From Cubamyces lactineus (lineage: Eukaryota > Basidiomycota > Agaricomycetes > Polyporales > Polyporaceae): DNA of 64,000 nt. The stretch is from contig JACDTU010000003.1 in assembly GCA_022376465.1 (NCBI GenBank), positions 2,418,001 through 2,482,000 on the forward strand, written 5' to 3'. Shown here piece after piece: positions 24,101 to 36,200 of this stretch. Made by a program: the position numbers and the translations under genes. How positions within the stretch are numbered: the stretch's first letter is position 1; every line of letters begins with the position of its first letter. Below the pieces are notes generated by a model. The model ran no database searches. It saw only the letters and a program-made list of their open reading frames with translations, and was not told where the DNA came from.

Positions 24101-24730
24101 GGATTGTACGATACAGTCACAACGAGGCCATCCTGAGAGGCGGGTTGCTCTACTGTGATATCACTATCCAGGGCTTGTAGTGCCGCCGTGATCTTCCTCA
24201 CGCATTCACTGGATGTCTCGTTAACGCAATGATCGCAGAGCGACGGCTAACGGTGCTCACGAAGACGTCGTGCCCTCGACGCGGAACGACACCGTCCGAG
24301 GACCGGTCTCTTCCGCGACCTGCGCATCGGGCGCATGGACGGGCTGGACGCTGACGACCTCCGCTTCGTATCCCCCATCGTTGATCGCCTCCGCCAGCTG
24401 AGGCGCCAATGCGGAGTTCGATATGACCGCCGTCGCCGACTTGCCAAGTAGGCTCACGACGATGTCCGACACGCCTGGGATGTCCGACAGCAGGCCGGTG
24501 ATGGTGTTGATGCAAGACGCGCACGTCATGCCATCCACGGACAGCGCGATGCGCTGCGGCCCGTCTTGCTCGGGAGACGCAGGTATGGAAGGACCGCCGT
24601 CGAGCGGAGACGGTATCACCTTGACGATGTCCGCACTCGACGTCTGGCCTGTGAGGACTTTCTCCTGGTGTGCCGATTTGTTAGGGGCGTCCGGGGGAAG
24701 GGAGAGCTGAGACTCCGCTTCCGTGGTCAT
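21131..24730 (-). pseudogene. CCC2: Cu(I) P1B-type ATPase paralogue, interrupted by in-frame stop
   Basis: Second copy of a CCC2/ATP7-type copper exporter. It starts at 24730 with one good metal-binding domain (GMTCASC) and a second in which the expected FCPHC is TSSEC, so one cysteine is gone. Downstream all P-type ATPase motifs are present: LTGES, ACPCG in the ion channel, DKTGTLT, SSHPL and GDGINDAP, and the C-terminus matches the intact copy at 33241-37604. Two lesions are visible. A TAA at 22836-22838 (minus strand, REG-stop-TRRAPIER) replaces the Gln codon CAA of the intact copy. The intron ending near 23590 can keep frame only with a weak TTTGAAG acceptor. No frameshift was found elsewhere. 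If translated, it would stop before the CPC and phosphorylation motifs. Sequencing error or stop-codon readthrough are the alternatives. Confidence 0.78.
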
Positions 24731-26092
24731 TGCGTCTCAAGTGCAAGGTAGCTCGATGGTGGGGTGTACAGTAGTTGGCCAACGCAAGACTCAAATGAGT
24801 GCTTGGTCAAGGTCGGAGCCCGTCGCAGGAAGAAAACGAGAGGTTGTCCCCCTCGTACACCTGCAAAACGAGATAGTTGATAAGCCTGGGCGAGGCCCAC
24901 GAGCGTACTCAGGTGCAGTAGGTGAATCTCCAGTTCCTATTCCAAAGTCCAGATAGTGAGCGTGATCGAGTTATATACCAAGCGCAAGAAGGGGCCGGAG
25001 ATGAGGGAAGGAGCGACGGTAAGAGGACCAACCGACCAGATGACCGTACGTAGCAGACTCCGCTTTTCGTGGGTTTGGATGGACCGTTGCCTTATAACGC
25101 AGGGAGAGGGCTGCGTATGTGCCGCGGATTGTCACTTGTGGTGATTTCGATCTGACGCATGTTGTTCGGCTACCGACTGTGGCATCTGCAGCCTCTCCTT
25201 CTCATGTTCGGCTACTCACATGGGGAATTCTACGCGCAACCCATCCTGTTAGTACCGCCGCCTAGATGCTTCCGTCGTCACATACCGTGGTACCAATACA
25301 CAACGAAAGCACAACTATTGTATCAATAATATTCGTCTGGTGCTTGGGCCTTAGACCTCCGATCCATACCTTCGCTCAAATTAGCCATCGGATTGGTCAA
25401 CGTCCTTCATTTCCGGGGAGGAAGGCGCGAGCGCTATCGAAGTCGATTGTCAAAAACGCAGTAACATGACAGTTGTTTGACGCAACACTCCGTGGTGAGC
25501 GGGCATGTCAAATCTCCTCAGACCACACGCATGTGAACTGACAAACCAACTCGTAAATCGCCACGGGTCTCGAGGCATTGATGGACCAGCACTACTTACC
25601 TGTCATGCCTAGTTATGACTAGCTAGAATGGTGGCCATTCGTCAATTTCTACTTACTTACCAACCTTGCACAAAGATGATCGAGAACAACTAGAATCGGC
25701 AAGGACAGCGAGCTGGAGTGGCAGTTGGCTGAACTTCGAAGCCTCAAGACTGACCGATGTACGCATGGAGAGGCACGCCGTGGATGTGAAAAGTAATGTC
25801 CATATATGCGGATAAATAGTGATCCCTACGTCGCGCGGACTAGGTGGGTTACTAAGATACAAAACTGTAATAGGGAGTGTCGTGATAGAGGGTAGAGGGC
25901 AGATGGTATGTGCGTAAATGATACATGTCGTCACAGTGGATGTCGTCGTCGTCAAAAGAAGCCCAGAGCGAGAGAAGGATTAGCAGGAAGGAGAGCAAAC
26001 GGATGGCGACGGTGGCGACGTTGGCGATGTTTTGTCAAGGGTGGTGATAGAAAAGGCGGTGGATGGCGAAGGGGCAAGGGGCAAGAGCGGGC
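24731..26092. other. Intergenic region without recognisable gene
   Basis: About 1.4 kb between the left copper ATPase (5' end) and RCF2 (3' end). Only short, low-quality open frames occur. There is no trace of the two N-terminal metal-binding domains or of the leader exon found in the intact ATPase copy, so those parts were lost rather than left as decayed exons. Confidence 0.4.
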
Positions 26093-26869
26093 TTATGCCG
26101 AAGCAGGCGCGGGGGTCTTGCCGGCGCGCGCGAGCTCGCGGATGCGGTTCTCCTGCTCCTCCTTCTCCTGCTCCTCGAGAATGTACGCCCATGAGTGGTC
26201 GACAGAGCGGTTGTCGTGCGACTGCTGACGCTGCGTCTGCGTGAGGACACCCGCGGCGATAAGGACACCGATCGTGAGGCCCTGCGCCCACATACGAGCC
26301 TGCACAATCTTTTGCGGGGTGCTCTGGTAGCTATACAGGGTGCAAGAGTCAGCCACATATAACCTCACATGATGGATGGGGAGTAACATACCGGTTCCGC
26401 ATCACAATCGTACCAGCAACGGCCATGGAGGCAGCCCAGCTACCAAGGATGATCTTGTACTGGTTCTGCATGGCCCACTCCCTAAACTTGGCCTTGGTAT
26501 CGAGGGTGCTCCAACGCGCCTGCTGGATACGTTCCTCGCGCTCGAGCTCAGCCTTGCCGGCACCCGTCCATGTGGACTGGTCGAACTCGACACCACGGCG
26601 CTCGGCCTGGATAGCATAGCAGGGTCCGACGACGAGGATGACGCCGAGAGCCTTGAGGTGAGGAGGGAGAGCGCGGTAGTAGGCCCAGTTGCGCTGGGCG
26701 TACCAGGAAGCTGGGAGAGAGATGGCGAGACCGCCGAGGACACCTTCGATCGCACCGCGGACGGTAGCTGCGTGGTGGCCGGCGAGTTCTTCCTCAGTAG
26801 CGAACTATACGCGATGCCGTTAGTTAAGCATATGGGCGTAAATGGTAAGGCGGAGTGGCGCACCTTCAT
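26093..26869 (-). CDS. RCF2: Respiratory supercomplex factor 2 (HIG1-domain protein)
   Basis: Inner-mitochondrial-membrane protein that in yeast associates with cytochrome c oxidase and III-IV supercomplexes. About 215 residues in three exons. The first exon is only ATG-AAG, followed by an intron up to the exon starting FATEEELAGHHAATVRGAIE. The HIG1 domain lies in the last exon (YQSTPQKIVQARMWAQGLT, a version of the QxxxxxRxxxQ motif) with hydrophobic segments before and after it. A preceding pair of segments (GVLGGLAISLPASW, ALGVILVVGPCYAIQ) gives the Rcf2 layout rather than the shorter Rcf1. The C-terminal tail is a charged helix ending TPAPASA. The two-codon first exon is inferred from the splice signals. 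Confidence 0.82.
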
Positions 26870-27470
26870 GTCTACGAGAGTGGATGAGACTCTATAAGTC
26901 TATAGGATGCTTCTATAGCAGGTGTAGCGAATTAGATAGGGTATCGAGGACGAAGGCTCGAAGACCAGGAGAGGTGGTGGTAGTGGAGAGACGCTGCAGG
27001 GCAGTGGATATGGACTTATATACGGGATGGCAAAAGATGGATGGTGCGAGCTGGAGTCGGAGGATCCGGCGGATGGCGGAGTAAACCGGAGACGGCGATT
27101 CGTGGGCTGGGCGGGAGGGAATTCACCGAGGGACGAGCGCACGCGGCTACGGGCACTCTCGCGACATACAGGGGGCGTCCTCTCTCTGTCTTACTTGAGT
27201 GTCTTGCTCAGCATCCTCTCTCCAGTCCCGTGCTGGACATCGTGTATGTTCCGAGCCTGGCCAACGACGAGAGCCTCGCCCTTGCACGACCGCACTCGCC
27301 CTCCGCAACATTCGGAATACTCGCCGGGCAATCCTTTCTCCGCATCCGATTGGCTCTCTATCTACCAGGCGCTTCTTCAAGCATTAAGCGCCCGATCACG
27401 TCCTTGGGCATTATGGGCGCCTGTTATACATACCGTTCGCAACCTACCGTGATTAACTTGGAGTGCTGCT

Positions 27471-28452
27471 ATGGCTGGTCGGATGCTCAGCAGCCTCGTC
27501 CCCTCGCCTTCGCTCGATTTCACCACGCCCACAAAGAGCCGACCGTCTAGACAAAACACGCGTGTGCTTTCCACAAGCAGCACATCAAATACAGAGTCAT
27601 CGACCAATAATGCGCTCACTCGTACCGCCGTTTCTTTGGAATACGCCTCTCTGCGGCACACAGGCCACTGTCCACTGGGAATGTACATCACGCCGTCACC
27701 AGATAACCTAATGGTCTGGGATGCCGTATTCTTTGTTCACCAAGGTGCGTTTGATCTGTGCCTGTATGCCTGTACTGCCTACTGAGCCTAGCCTCTATAC
27801 AGGCTATTACACCGATTCCATCCTCAAGTTCAGGCTAATATTCCCTTCGAACTACCCCGAACAACCGCCTACAGTCCAGTTCCTCACCGATGTCTTCCAC
27901 CCTCTCATCTCCCAGCAAGACGGTACATTCAACCTCGCGCCGCGCTTCCGTCCATGGAGGTCCGTTCGTGCCTAGTTACCACTGCCATGCCTGTTCCATC
28001 TGACTGCGAATGCAGGCCAAAAGAACATCATGTATTCGACGTGCTGCATTGGGTGAAGGCGGCTTTCAAGAAGCATGCACTTGACGACATCAAAGAGGCA
28101 GATTGCTTCAACAAAGAAGCATACAGGTATGGCTCGTACACCATCCTTACAAGTATTTCCTCGTGCTCACTCAGTCTCGTTAGATTGTCAGTGCCATCTG
28201 TCTAGTGCGCACCGGAGATCGTACTGATGCGAAAGGACCAGATACCACGACACCACATCTTCGTTCGCCGCCCTCGCGACGCAGTCTTCGATGCTCTCCC
28301 AGTCCGCATCGGCTCTGTTCGATAAAGACCACCCATCGATGGCCGGAAAGGGCTCACACAGCATGCAGTTCAAGGAGCTCAAGCCGGACCAGCTCGACGC
28401 GCTCCGCAAGAAGCTGGGTTTGCAGGACTGGGAAGATGTCGTGGAGTCGTGA
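27471..28452 (+). CDS. AKTIP: E2-like ubiquitin-conjugating variant, AKTIP/FTS-like
   Basis: Ubiquitin-conjugating-enzyme fold without catalytic cysteine. Animal AKTIP/FTS joins Hook and FHIP proteins to link endosomes to dynein. About 248 residues in four exons (introns about 27745-27802, 27958-28017 and 28127-28242). A polar leader precedes the UBC domain (SLEYASLRHTGHCPLGMYI, MVWDAVFFVHQGYYTDSILK, FPSNYPEQPPTVQFLTDVFH). The stretch after FHPL, where active E2s have Cys, reads QQDGTFNLAPRF with no cysteine. The C-terminal tail ends KKLGLQDWEDVVES. The GMY.tP and HGxY-type features match AKTIP better than ordinary E2s. The FHIP/Hook link is inferred from family knowledge only. Confidence 0.8.
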
Positions 28453-29113
28453 GGTATTGGACGCTTTTGCCCTGTAGGTGAGCGATGCACTTGCACGCCT
28501 GGCGGCCATGCCTAATATAAGACCCGGACAGACACACTGGTTTGTTCCTCTTGTATAGGATTCGGATGATACCCAGCTTGCGAGGACTCCATGTTTTGGC
28601 TCGAGCATCATGGTATACTAGCATTAGATACTGTACGTTCTACTCTATTCCTATCTACCTACTACTTTCGCGGCCCCAGGCCAGATGCTGCTGATGCTGA
28701 TATTGCTGCCCAGTCGTAAAGGGTCGTGCGTGCGTTGGAGTGTATACAGTCGATGCAACGAAAAGATGCGTGGACATCAAGCAAATTCCCGACTATTGAA
28801 ATCGGAAGCAGGGAAGGAAGCAGAAGAGGAGGCGATATGCAAGAAACGTGCGGATAGTCTGTGTCTACCGAGTCGCGTGTCCGTGCGGAGAAGATATGCA
28901 AGAAAGCGCAGGGATGCACCACGGCGCCTTGACGCACCGCGGGTCTAGCGAGTGGCTGGCCAGCAACGGAGGCGGGCCCCCCGACGCTGGCTCCGGTAAC
29001 TCTAGGTTCGTATCCTTTGTCCGTGGAGGCGCGGAGATCGTCGCGACCTCGCTCGGGGCGCGAACCGTCTCGACGGGCGAGGGCGAGGGGGATCGCTCGC
29101 CCGGCGCCCCGAG
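28453..29113. other. Convergent intergenic region, no gene seen
   Basis: About 660 bases between the stop codons of the AKTIP-like gene and VIP1. It holds both 3' UTRs, and the remaining open frames are short and unsupported. Confidence 0.4.
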
Positions 29114-32100
29114 TCAGGGGTCGTCGGCGGGGGTAGAAGACGCGACCGGTGCCTGGAGGGCGTCGATCGTCTCGTACGGGGTGTCAGGGCCTGTGTCGTC
29201 GTCCTGCGAAATGCGCAACGTGCGCCATCGTCACCTAAACTGCACGCGCAGATGAAGGGCAGCGGCTGCTTACCTCTGAGACGCGTCCGAAGTGCTTCGA
29301 GAGCCGCTCGATGACAAGGCTGTAGGGCAAGTGCTGAGTGAGCTTCCGGCGCGGCTGGACGTTGAGCGAGTGGCGCGCGTCGAGCGCCGAGTCGAGGACG
29401 TTGGAGGAGTGCGCGCCCTCGCTCAGCGAGAGCTTGATCGAGTACTCCTTGTCGGACTTGCCACGCCCGTGGTTGCGTTCATACAGCTCGAACCTGTCCA
29501 TCCACAAGTGGGGTCAGTGCGCCGTGTTCAGGAGAATGTTCGGCGGTTGGTACGAAGCCGCCGATAGCTGAGACTCACGTTATGTGCGACTAGCGCCCGA
29601 AGTCGATTGGACGCCAAGCAGCGGATGACGATTTGGTCAGATGGGCACGGGAGACGGACGAGTGCGGCAAATACTCACGCAATAGTCCAGTTCCGGGATG
29701 CGGCGATTTGCGATAGGCAGGCCGGAGAGCAGAACGAGGTTGACGAGCGTGTGGATGTGGCTCTCTTTGGTGAAGTACAGCGTGAGCGAGCACTCCTCGT
29801 TGTTCCGCGCCCGCTCGAGGTCTCCCACGACGTTGCGCAGGAGCGGCAGCGAGGTGAGCACTCCGATTTCCTCTCTGTGGTGCGGCGTGAACACGGTGAG
29901 CGTGCAATTTCCATGAGAGGGACTTACTTCTCTTCGGGCTCTATACCGTACTCCTGGGGGGCGACGAGGTCGAACAGCGCCTTAGCGCGCCCATACAGCT
30001 CATGTAAACGACGGTCCTGGCTTGGCTGGTCCGTGCCCTCCCCGTGCTCGCTGAAGATGGAAAAGAGGAAGGTGCGGTGATGCAGGGCGCAGTACTTGAT
30101 CGTGTCGTAGAGCTCAGACACACGCGAGGGGTCGAACTTCTCCTGCTTCACGTCGCAGAAGTCCTCGAAGAGCTTCTCCCAGCGCTCGCGGAAGAGCCAC
30201 GGCTCGTCACCGCAGCACCACCGTTCCTGGATCTTGTCGACGTCCATTGTCTCCCAGTTGCGCCGCATAATGTCCCGGAACTTGCTCAGCAGCTCGATCA
30301 CCTCCTTTACGACCTCAACCGGCTCTTTCTTCATGCTCTTGGGCCACGTTAGCTCAGGCCGCTTCTCGGGCTCGCCGGGGCGGAGGAGGATCTTGAGCCG
30401 CTTCTTGACATCGTCCATGAGATCCTTGGCCGCGTTCGAGTCGTCCAGCAAGTCCTTGCGAACGATGAGCTTAGGGGGCCGTTGGGCTGGCATCGAGTTC
30501 TCGCGGCGGGGCACAAACTGGCTACCAGAGGACGGGCCACCGTCTGTTGACGAGCGCGAAGAAGGCGCCCCGCTGTTCGCCGATAGTGTGCTCGAAGTCG
30601 TGGAGGTTGAGGTGTCAAACAGCGCCGTAGCGAATATCTCGGCGGACGCTACCACGCGACGCTCAGAAGAAGTGTAGATCTACAGCCGCTATCAGCGCAA
30701 GGTTTTACTGGTAGGTATAACAGAAAACAAATACCTTGACGTTCTTCAAGATCTCCTTGTCTGCAAAGGCGCAAAATGAACTCGTGTATCGGCTCTCCCC
30801 ATAGGTGCGTACGTACTCATTATCGAAATGTCCTTCTTCATGTTCTCTCCCAGATCGCGCGATTGGTAGCGCGCGGAGTGAGTGAACTACGACATGTCAG
30901 CTCAGATCTATTCTGAAAGGACTAAAGATTGACGTACCTCGCCACCCCACTTGAAGACTAACGTAAGTTTCGTGAGCTTCCTGACCTGCCCAGGTTGCTT
31001 CTTTGAGTATACAGGCTTCAACTGAGCCTTTGTGCCAGGTAAGTCGATCTTGCTGAACAGAGCGTTGTTGAGTTGGGTCAGCTTGACCAGATCCTCGCCA
31101 TCGGCACCCAGGCCCTTCGCCTCCTCTACGGCGGTAGCAATACGGTTGAGTTGGGCCCGCTCGCGCAAGATGATTTCTTCGCGTTCGCCATTAAGCAATG
31201 TGACGAAGGGCTGCGTCCATCGCTCGCCGATGGGGAAGTTGAACTTCAGCTTTTGCTTCGGCGTCCTGTCAGCGTGCCGGAACACAGTCACGTTCGCCTT
31301 GAGAAGCCAAGTGGGCTCCTCCACTGTGGCTTCCGCAGCCGGAAGTGGTCGTTCAGGTGAAGCGGCGACCTGCAAGCAAAGGCTGGCAAGGATCTCAGCA
31401 GCCTTGTCTGTAGAAGATAGGGGCTTGGTCAGGAACATCGCACAAGGAACGATGTGTAGACACAAACTGACCATAATAGGTGTCGTTGCCTTTGACGAAG
31501 CTCCAGCCGTTGACATCGATGACTTGACTGGTCTTTCCGTTATCGCAGCGGAGCATGTCAAAGCCACAAACCATCTGGCCGAAGCCCTCGCTGATGCGTG
31601 CGGCCCATTCTTTCTCCTCTTCGCTCAAATGCGTAATGAAACTATATATGCCTGTAGTTGAGCCATAATATCTGCAGTAGTCTTAAAGGAGTACTCACCG
31701 GATCTCTTTTCCTTCCGTATTACGCCGCACGACGCCGTCGACAAACGGAGATTTGCGCGTCTCTGCGTGCGTATACTCTTTCCCTACAGTGTATACCTTG
31801 ATGTCTTCTGAGTTGTCGACATCCACGAACTTCTCGTAGATGTAAGAGCCGTCGGTACGAGGGAAGTTCAAATGAGGGTCTAGCTCGCTCGACTTGTTTC
31901 CGACCTGTTTCCACCATGAGATTCGACATATCGGCGCAGACAGGGGCTACGAAAGTGAGCATACCTTGCGGAAAAGGCGGCGTCCACCTCCGCCTCGGAA
32001 GTAGATGTACACGTTGTGATCTTCGCCGCTTACAGGTTTCTCCACGAAAGGCTTTTCCATGACTTGACCGTCTATGATGATGGCATTCCCATCTTCGCTC

Positions 32101-32771
32101 ATGGTCACTTCGGGCGTGACCTGGAAGCCGCCCAGCGCGATACCAATCTTCTTCTTCATGAGATCGCGCAGCTCGTCATCAACTTTCGGGCCGCCATCGC
32201 GCGACACTTCCAGCCGGCGAGGGGTGGGAACCTTCAGGTGGTCCAAGACCGCTCCAACGAGGCGACGATCCCAAAGCAAAGCTTGCGGTGGGAGATCGTT
32301 GATGCAATACGGATGGCGGAGCTTGACATAGGAAATCGCCTTGTCAAGTGGGAAATCCGTGGAGAAAAAGGAGATGAGAACGTCGCATCGCGGCCAGTTC
32401 TCAACATCTGCGGGACAATTAAGGTCATGACACGTATATCAGAACGCTGGAATGGGAGTCGCGTTACCTTCGTCGAGTATGACTTTGTCTCCGAAAACCT
32501 TCACTTCGATTGCACCGTTCGATCGCTCTACCAATCGGGTGAGGATTTCACGCATGGCTTTGGAACGCGCCTTGACGTCCATAGCACAGATGCCGAGGAT
32601 GATCGGAGGCCTCGCATGGTCGGTGAGCGCAGAAAGGTCGGAATGAGACCCATTTGGAGACGGCGTTGAGGACCTGGCAGCCGAAGCAGAGCGGGGAGAA
32701 CGCTCGGGCGAATGTACGAGAGAATTCATGGGGATATTGCTCTCCCAACGACGGATTTGCTGTTCGTTCAT
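29114..32771 (-). CDS. VIP1: Inositol hexakisphosphate/diphosphoinositol kinase-phosphatase (Vip1/Asp1)
   Basis: Bifunctional enzyme of inositol pyrophosphate metabolism. The N-terminal ATP-grasp kinase phosphorylates InsP6/5-InsP7 at position 1; the C-terminal histidine-acid-phosphatase-like domain removes it. About 950 residues in some 14 exons. The kinase starts with [17 protein letters not shown] and contains [36 protein letters not shown], the [14 protein letters not shown] region and [13 protein letters not shown]. The phosphatase-like domain has the RHxDRTPKQK motif ([17 protein letters not shown]) and runs to [18 protein letters not shown]; the protein ends TPADDP. The ATG at 32771 ([17 protein letters not shown]) is the likely start; the in-frame Met 14 codons on is the alternative. 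In fission yeast the orthologue Asp1 controls polarity and microtubules. Confidence 0.9.
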
Positions 32772-33240
32772 GTACGTTGCGTTGTAACACTGCCAGACGT
32801 ATGGCAGAAGAGCGACGCGAGTGGGCGTCACCCCGCTGAGGGAGGAGGGGGGAAAACGGCGGAAGAGGTGGTGGTCGTGTGCAGGTCTGCAGTAGACGGA
32901 GTGTGGAGGACCTTCAGCCACAATCCATTAACGTTTTTGGAGGCTGACTAAGCTGCCTTTCTGGGGGAGATGGATCGAGATCCTGGTGGATCGTAATGCC
33001 GGCAGCTCGGCGTCTGCCGAAAGGCGAGGGATTTGTGCGAGTCAATGATGATGCGCGTGCTTGTAGGCGCTTGATGGGCGAGTGAGGCATTTTATGGAGG
33101 TGACGATGACCAACCTTGCGCCGTTAGTAACAAGGAATGCTCTGCCTACTTATAGACCATCTCAACTCTCTTTCCCCGACGGTTCCTCGACAATCCTCTT
33201 CTCCATATCTCCCCCGTTCTTCCGCCCAAATCTGTAGATC
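32772..33240. promoter_or_regulatory. Divergent promoter region between VIP1 and the intact copper ATPase
   Basis: About 470 bases between two start codons facing apart. No clear TATA box or coding frame was identified. A search for copper-responsive sites of the Mac1/Cuf1 type would be informative, but I did not see an obvious one. Confidence 0.35.
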
Positions 33241-36200
33241 ATGAACGGGTCTATATCTGACCGCCGTCGCGCATCCTCGCGCCAGCTTCCCCCCCTTCAC
33301 CTCGACCGTCTAGCCCCGAGCATGGACCCAGAGTCAAGCGAGATCACGACAACCGTCTTCGTGTCTAACATGCACTGTGGAAGGTTTGAGCCCCACGCCT
33401 CGTTCTCGCCGTATGCCGTACTCACCTTCCGTTTCTACTGCGTGTTAGCTGTGTTAAAACCATCCAGGATGCCCTCACGTCCCTCTCCCCATCCCCTTCC
33501 TCCGTCGACGTGTCCATAGTCACTCAGTCCGTCACGGTGAAGCATCCCCGCGCGCTCCCGCCTACCATGATCAAGTCCGCTATCGACAACGCCGGTTATG
33601 ATATCATGTCTACCCCCACCGAAACGCGGCCTTCACCCTCCTGGTCCGAGAGCCTCGCCCGCCTCTCTTCTCTTGCGACGACGAAGCGCAATAGACACCT
33701 CGACAACTGCGCCCAGTGTCGGTCCGAGTTGGCGCCTCGCACAGACGTTCCCGGAGAAACCGTCCTGGAGAAGGTTCGATACATCTCATGCGTTAATGAC
33801 CGCCCTACTTACCACAAGACTCTTCAGAGCATCCCCAACGGCTCTATCGAGGAGAAACACTCTTCTGAAAATACCCATGGAGAGCGCCAGCCGTGTCATG
33901 ACCCTCCCGCAGCCACGGTGCCTTCTCGGGTTACACTGTCTGTCGGGGGAATGACCTGCGCCTCGTGCTCCAACGCTATCACCCACGCTCTCTCCGAGCT
34001 TCCTGGCGTCTCCGACGTTGCCGTTAATTTACTCGGAAACTCTGCAACGCTTGCCGTATCCTCCACCGAGATTGTCCCCGCCGTTGTATCGGCCGTCGAG
34101 GATATCGGCTACGAAGCAGAGGTCGTGCACGTTGAACCTGCCCAGATAGCTCTCGCGCATAAGAAATCTACCGGTGCGGTTCAGCAAGGAGGTCCTCAAC
34201 GGGTAGAACTCTCCGTAGATGGAATGACGTGTGCGTCCTGTTCCAACACCGTCACTCGCCTGCTCTCGGATATTCCTGGAGTCTCTGAAGTAGTCGTGAA
34301 CCTCTTGGGAAAGTCGGCAAGCGCGGTCATTCGGGATCCAGACCTTGCACCACAACTCGTGGAGACAGTCAACGACGCTGGCTATGAAGCGGAAATTGTC
34401 AACATGCAGCCATTGGCTGACAGCCACGTACTTGAAAGCGCCGGACCGCGGACGGTTTCGCTACGCGTTGAGGGGATGTTCTGCCCGTAAGTACTAAGCA
34501 TATTCTCACCATTCGCGACCCGTTCTCACCTCATGCAGGCATTGTCCTCAGAAGGTGATGTCGGCATTGAAGACGTTCGGGGATGCCGTTGAAGTGCAGA
34601 AGCCTCTCGTCTCCTACACGGACCCCATCTTAACTATCTCGTATCCGCCGTCGTCGCCGAGCTTCACTATCCGCACCATCATCCGGGCTATAGAGGGCGC
34701 TGGGGATCCAAAGTCTCCCTTCACGGCATCCCTCCATCGACCGCTTTCGTTAGAAGACCGCGCCCGCTACATGCAACGCCGCGAGCAGAAGAGCATCCTT
34801 CTTCGGCTAATTTTCTCCGTCGTTGTCGCCATTCCCACATTCATTATCGGGATCGTGTACATGACCCTCGTTCCGGCTAGCAACTCCACGCGGATGTGGT
34901 TCGAGGAGCCCATGTGGGCCGGGAATGCTTCGAGGGCGGTGTGGGCTCTGTTCATCTTGGCCACTCCTGTGATGTTCTACAGCGCCGGGATGTTCCACCG
35001 TCGTAGTCTCAAAGAGATCTACGCGCTATGGAAAAGAGGCAGCCGCACCCCTGTCTGGAAGAGGTTTGTGAGATTCGGCAGTATGAACCTGCTGGTCAGT
35101 CGTAGTCTTCGAGAGTGATCTGAGGGGAGTGCTGACTGATCCCATAGGTGTCCACCGGTGTCTCCGTCGCGTACTTCGCATCAATAGCACTACTAGCTCT
35201 GGCGGCATCACAACCCAGGAGCGACTCGCAAAAGGGTGATACGACGACGTATTTCGACTCGGTAGTCTTCTTGACCATGTTCCTGCTCGCAGGTGCGTAT
35301 GCGGTGCAGACTAGCACGTGTTAGGCGCTGAACTTACCAAACGCTGTCGATGCCGGAATAGGACGTTTCCTGGAAGCGTATAGCAAGGCGCGAACAGCGG
35401 ATGCCATCACTGCTCTCGGAAAACTGCGTCCTACCTCCGCTCTACTCGTCGTGCCCGCGACATCGTCGCGTTCCTCGGCGGAGCTCTCGCGATCAACCTC
35501 CAGCAACACTGCTGCGGGGCAGCACGACAGAGACGTGGAGAAGGGCGACACCGACGCCGAGGATGACAACGTTACGTCCAAGCCCGGCACGAAGGTCGAG
35601 CGAGTGGATCCGGAACTCCTGGAAGTCGGTGATATCGTGCGCGTCTTAAATGGCGCGAGTCCACCTGCCGATGGGACGATCGTTTCCGGGGACGGCGGTG
35701 CGTTCGACGAGAGCTCGCTCACGGGCGAGTCGAGGCTTGTAAAGAAGCAGGTTGGCGACAAGGTATTCTTGGGTACCATCAACAAGGCGGGTGTTGTTGA
35801 CGTCCGCGTCGATGAGATCGGCGGTCAGACGATGTGAGCATTCGATGTAAGACGACCACCGCGAACTTCTAGCTAATTGTCTGGCGCAGGCTTGACCATG
35901 TCGTGAAGGTGGTACGCGAAGGTCAAACTCGTCGCGCGCCCATCGAGCGTCTTGCGGATCTCGTCACAGGCTACTTCGTCCCAGTGGTCACGTTGCTCGC
36001 GATCATCACTTGGGTCGTATGGCTCGGCCTCGGTTTCGGTGGCGCTCTTCCTCAGGACTACCTAGACATTGAAGTAGGCGGTTGGGGTGCGTTTGTTCTG
36101 AGCTGCCTTCGCATCCGTGTGCCTTGCTAACCCATGATGACAGCCGTCTGGTCCCTCGAGTTCGCTATCGCAGTGTTTGTGGTCGCTTGCCCTTGTGGAA

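Noticed and set aside
25266..26090. Short frames upstream of the left copper ATPase as possible remnants of its lost metal-binding domains.
   Set aside because: No CxxC motif or similarity to the intact copy's first exons on either strand.
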